This document shows, one piece after another, positions 63,691 through 64,000 of a stretch of 64,000 nt of DNA. The stretch's first letter is position 1, and each line of letters begins with the position of its first letter. This DNA is from Nemertoderma westbladi (lineage: Eukaryota; Xenacoelomorpha; Nemertodermatida; Nemertodermatidae), in contig JAUCBJ010007527.1 of NCBI GenBank assembly GCA_032718475.1, forward strand, positions 1 to 64,000, read 5' to 3'. The position numbers and the translations under genes are program-made. A model generated the notes under the pieces. The model was not told the origin of the DNA. It made no database searches and saw only the letters and a list, made by a program, of their open reading frames with translations.

Positions 63691-64000
63691 CTCCATGCAG
63701 CATAAAGGAGGTGCCACCTGTAGCTGCATAGACCCTCTTACTAGGGCAAATCTGGTCCTGTAACTAGGACCCCCTTCGTTCTGGGATAAGGACGCCCTTG
63801 GTCCTGGATTAAGGACCCATATACTTGGCTGCAGGGGTATATGGCCTGACCAGGCAGATGGTGATCTACCAATGGCTGGTCAGGAGTAGAGTGTTCTCAT
63901 GTCCACTCTGAGAGCACTTCACTGCGACCTGCACCTGGCAGCAAGGGTACAGTACAGGGCATGACCCAGCAGATGAGCTGCAACAGCCAATGGTGGGTCG
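63690..64000 (+). repeat. diverged tandem repeat of unknown class, running off the right edge
   Basis: GGTCCTG...AGGACCC words recur between 63745 and 63810. Two longer units share GGC(T/A)GCA(G/A)GGGTA, a TGACC(A/C)(G/A)GCAGAT core and CCAATGG(C/T)(T/G)GGTC, near 63826 and 63937, a period of about 110 bp. It is possibly the start of another mobile element. Confidence 0.45.

Overview
The window is eukaryotic DNA from an invertebrate animal. It is AT-rich and intron-bearing, with metazoan exon types (a Ly6/three-finger domain, a calcium-binding EGF domain and an EGF/ShKT domain) scattered through a dense, nested bed of retrotransposons. No bacterial-type operons occur and the phylum cannot be fixed from sequence alone. 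The palindromes TACCGGTA and AGGCCT and long poly(G)/poly(C) runs are frequent throughout.

Layout. 1-2.5 kb: minus-strand BEL/Pao-type Gag running off the left edge, then a leader with a regularly spaced palindrome array and a repeat-rich stretch to about 6 kb. 8.6-12 kb: a two-exon secreted Ly6/uPAR-like gene (plus strand) whose 3.1-kb intron holds tandem and dispersed repeats. 14.45-25.55 kb: a BEL/Pao element (BEL-1) with 0.6-kb LTRs and a CTAAC target duplication; it keeps Gag and protease, has no reverse transcriptase, RNase H or integrase, and carries an intact RTE-like LINE (16.4-19.8 kb, minus). 25.5-32.9 kb: a degraded LINE copy, a 54-bp minisatellite, and an Ulp1-like protease ORF cut by a short LINE insertion with a 10-bp target duplication. 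32.9-35.8 kb: minus-strand BEL LTR and 3' region (BEL-2), a tRNA-derived SINE, and a truncated zinc-knuckle ORF.

35.76-52.58 kb is the main object: a 16.8-kb minus-strand LTR retrotransposon ('giant') with 1.9-kb LTRs that differ by only about 1% by eye. It has an uninterrupted 2309-codon ORF (coiled coil, Gag, zinc knuckles, protease, integrase) and a second uninterrupted 1241-codon zinc-knuckle ORF, but no reverse transcriptase or RNase H. An 18-nt motif recurs eight or nine times across coding and noncoding parts and is read in two different frames. 52.58-57.48 kb: a BEL LTR fragment (minus) next to a decayed BEL pol (plus; BEL-3) that does hold RT, RNase H and integrase remnants. 58.0-59.9 kb: three symmetric phase-1 exons of a cysteine-rich host gene. 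60-64 kb: another LINE fragment, a foldback element and unassigned repeats.

Taken together, the window suggests a BEL/Pao community in which Gag/PR, Gag/PR/IN and RT functions sit on different copies, so mobilisation in trans is likely. Two RNA hairpins shared among the copies (one in the LTR with compensatory changes, one just before the polypurine tract) are candidate cis signals. All calls come from reading the sequence; no database search was possible.
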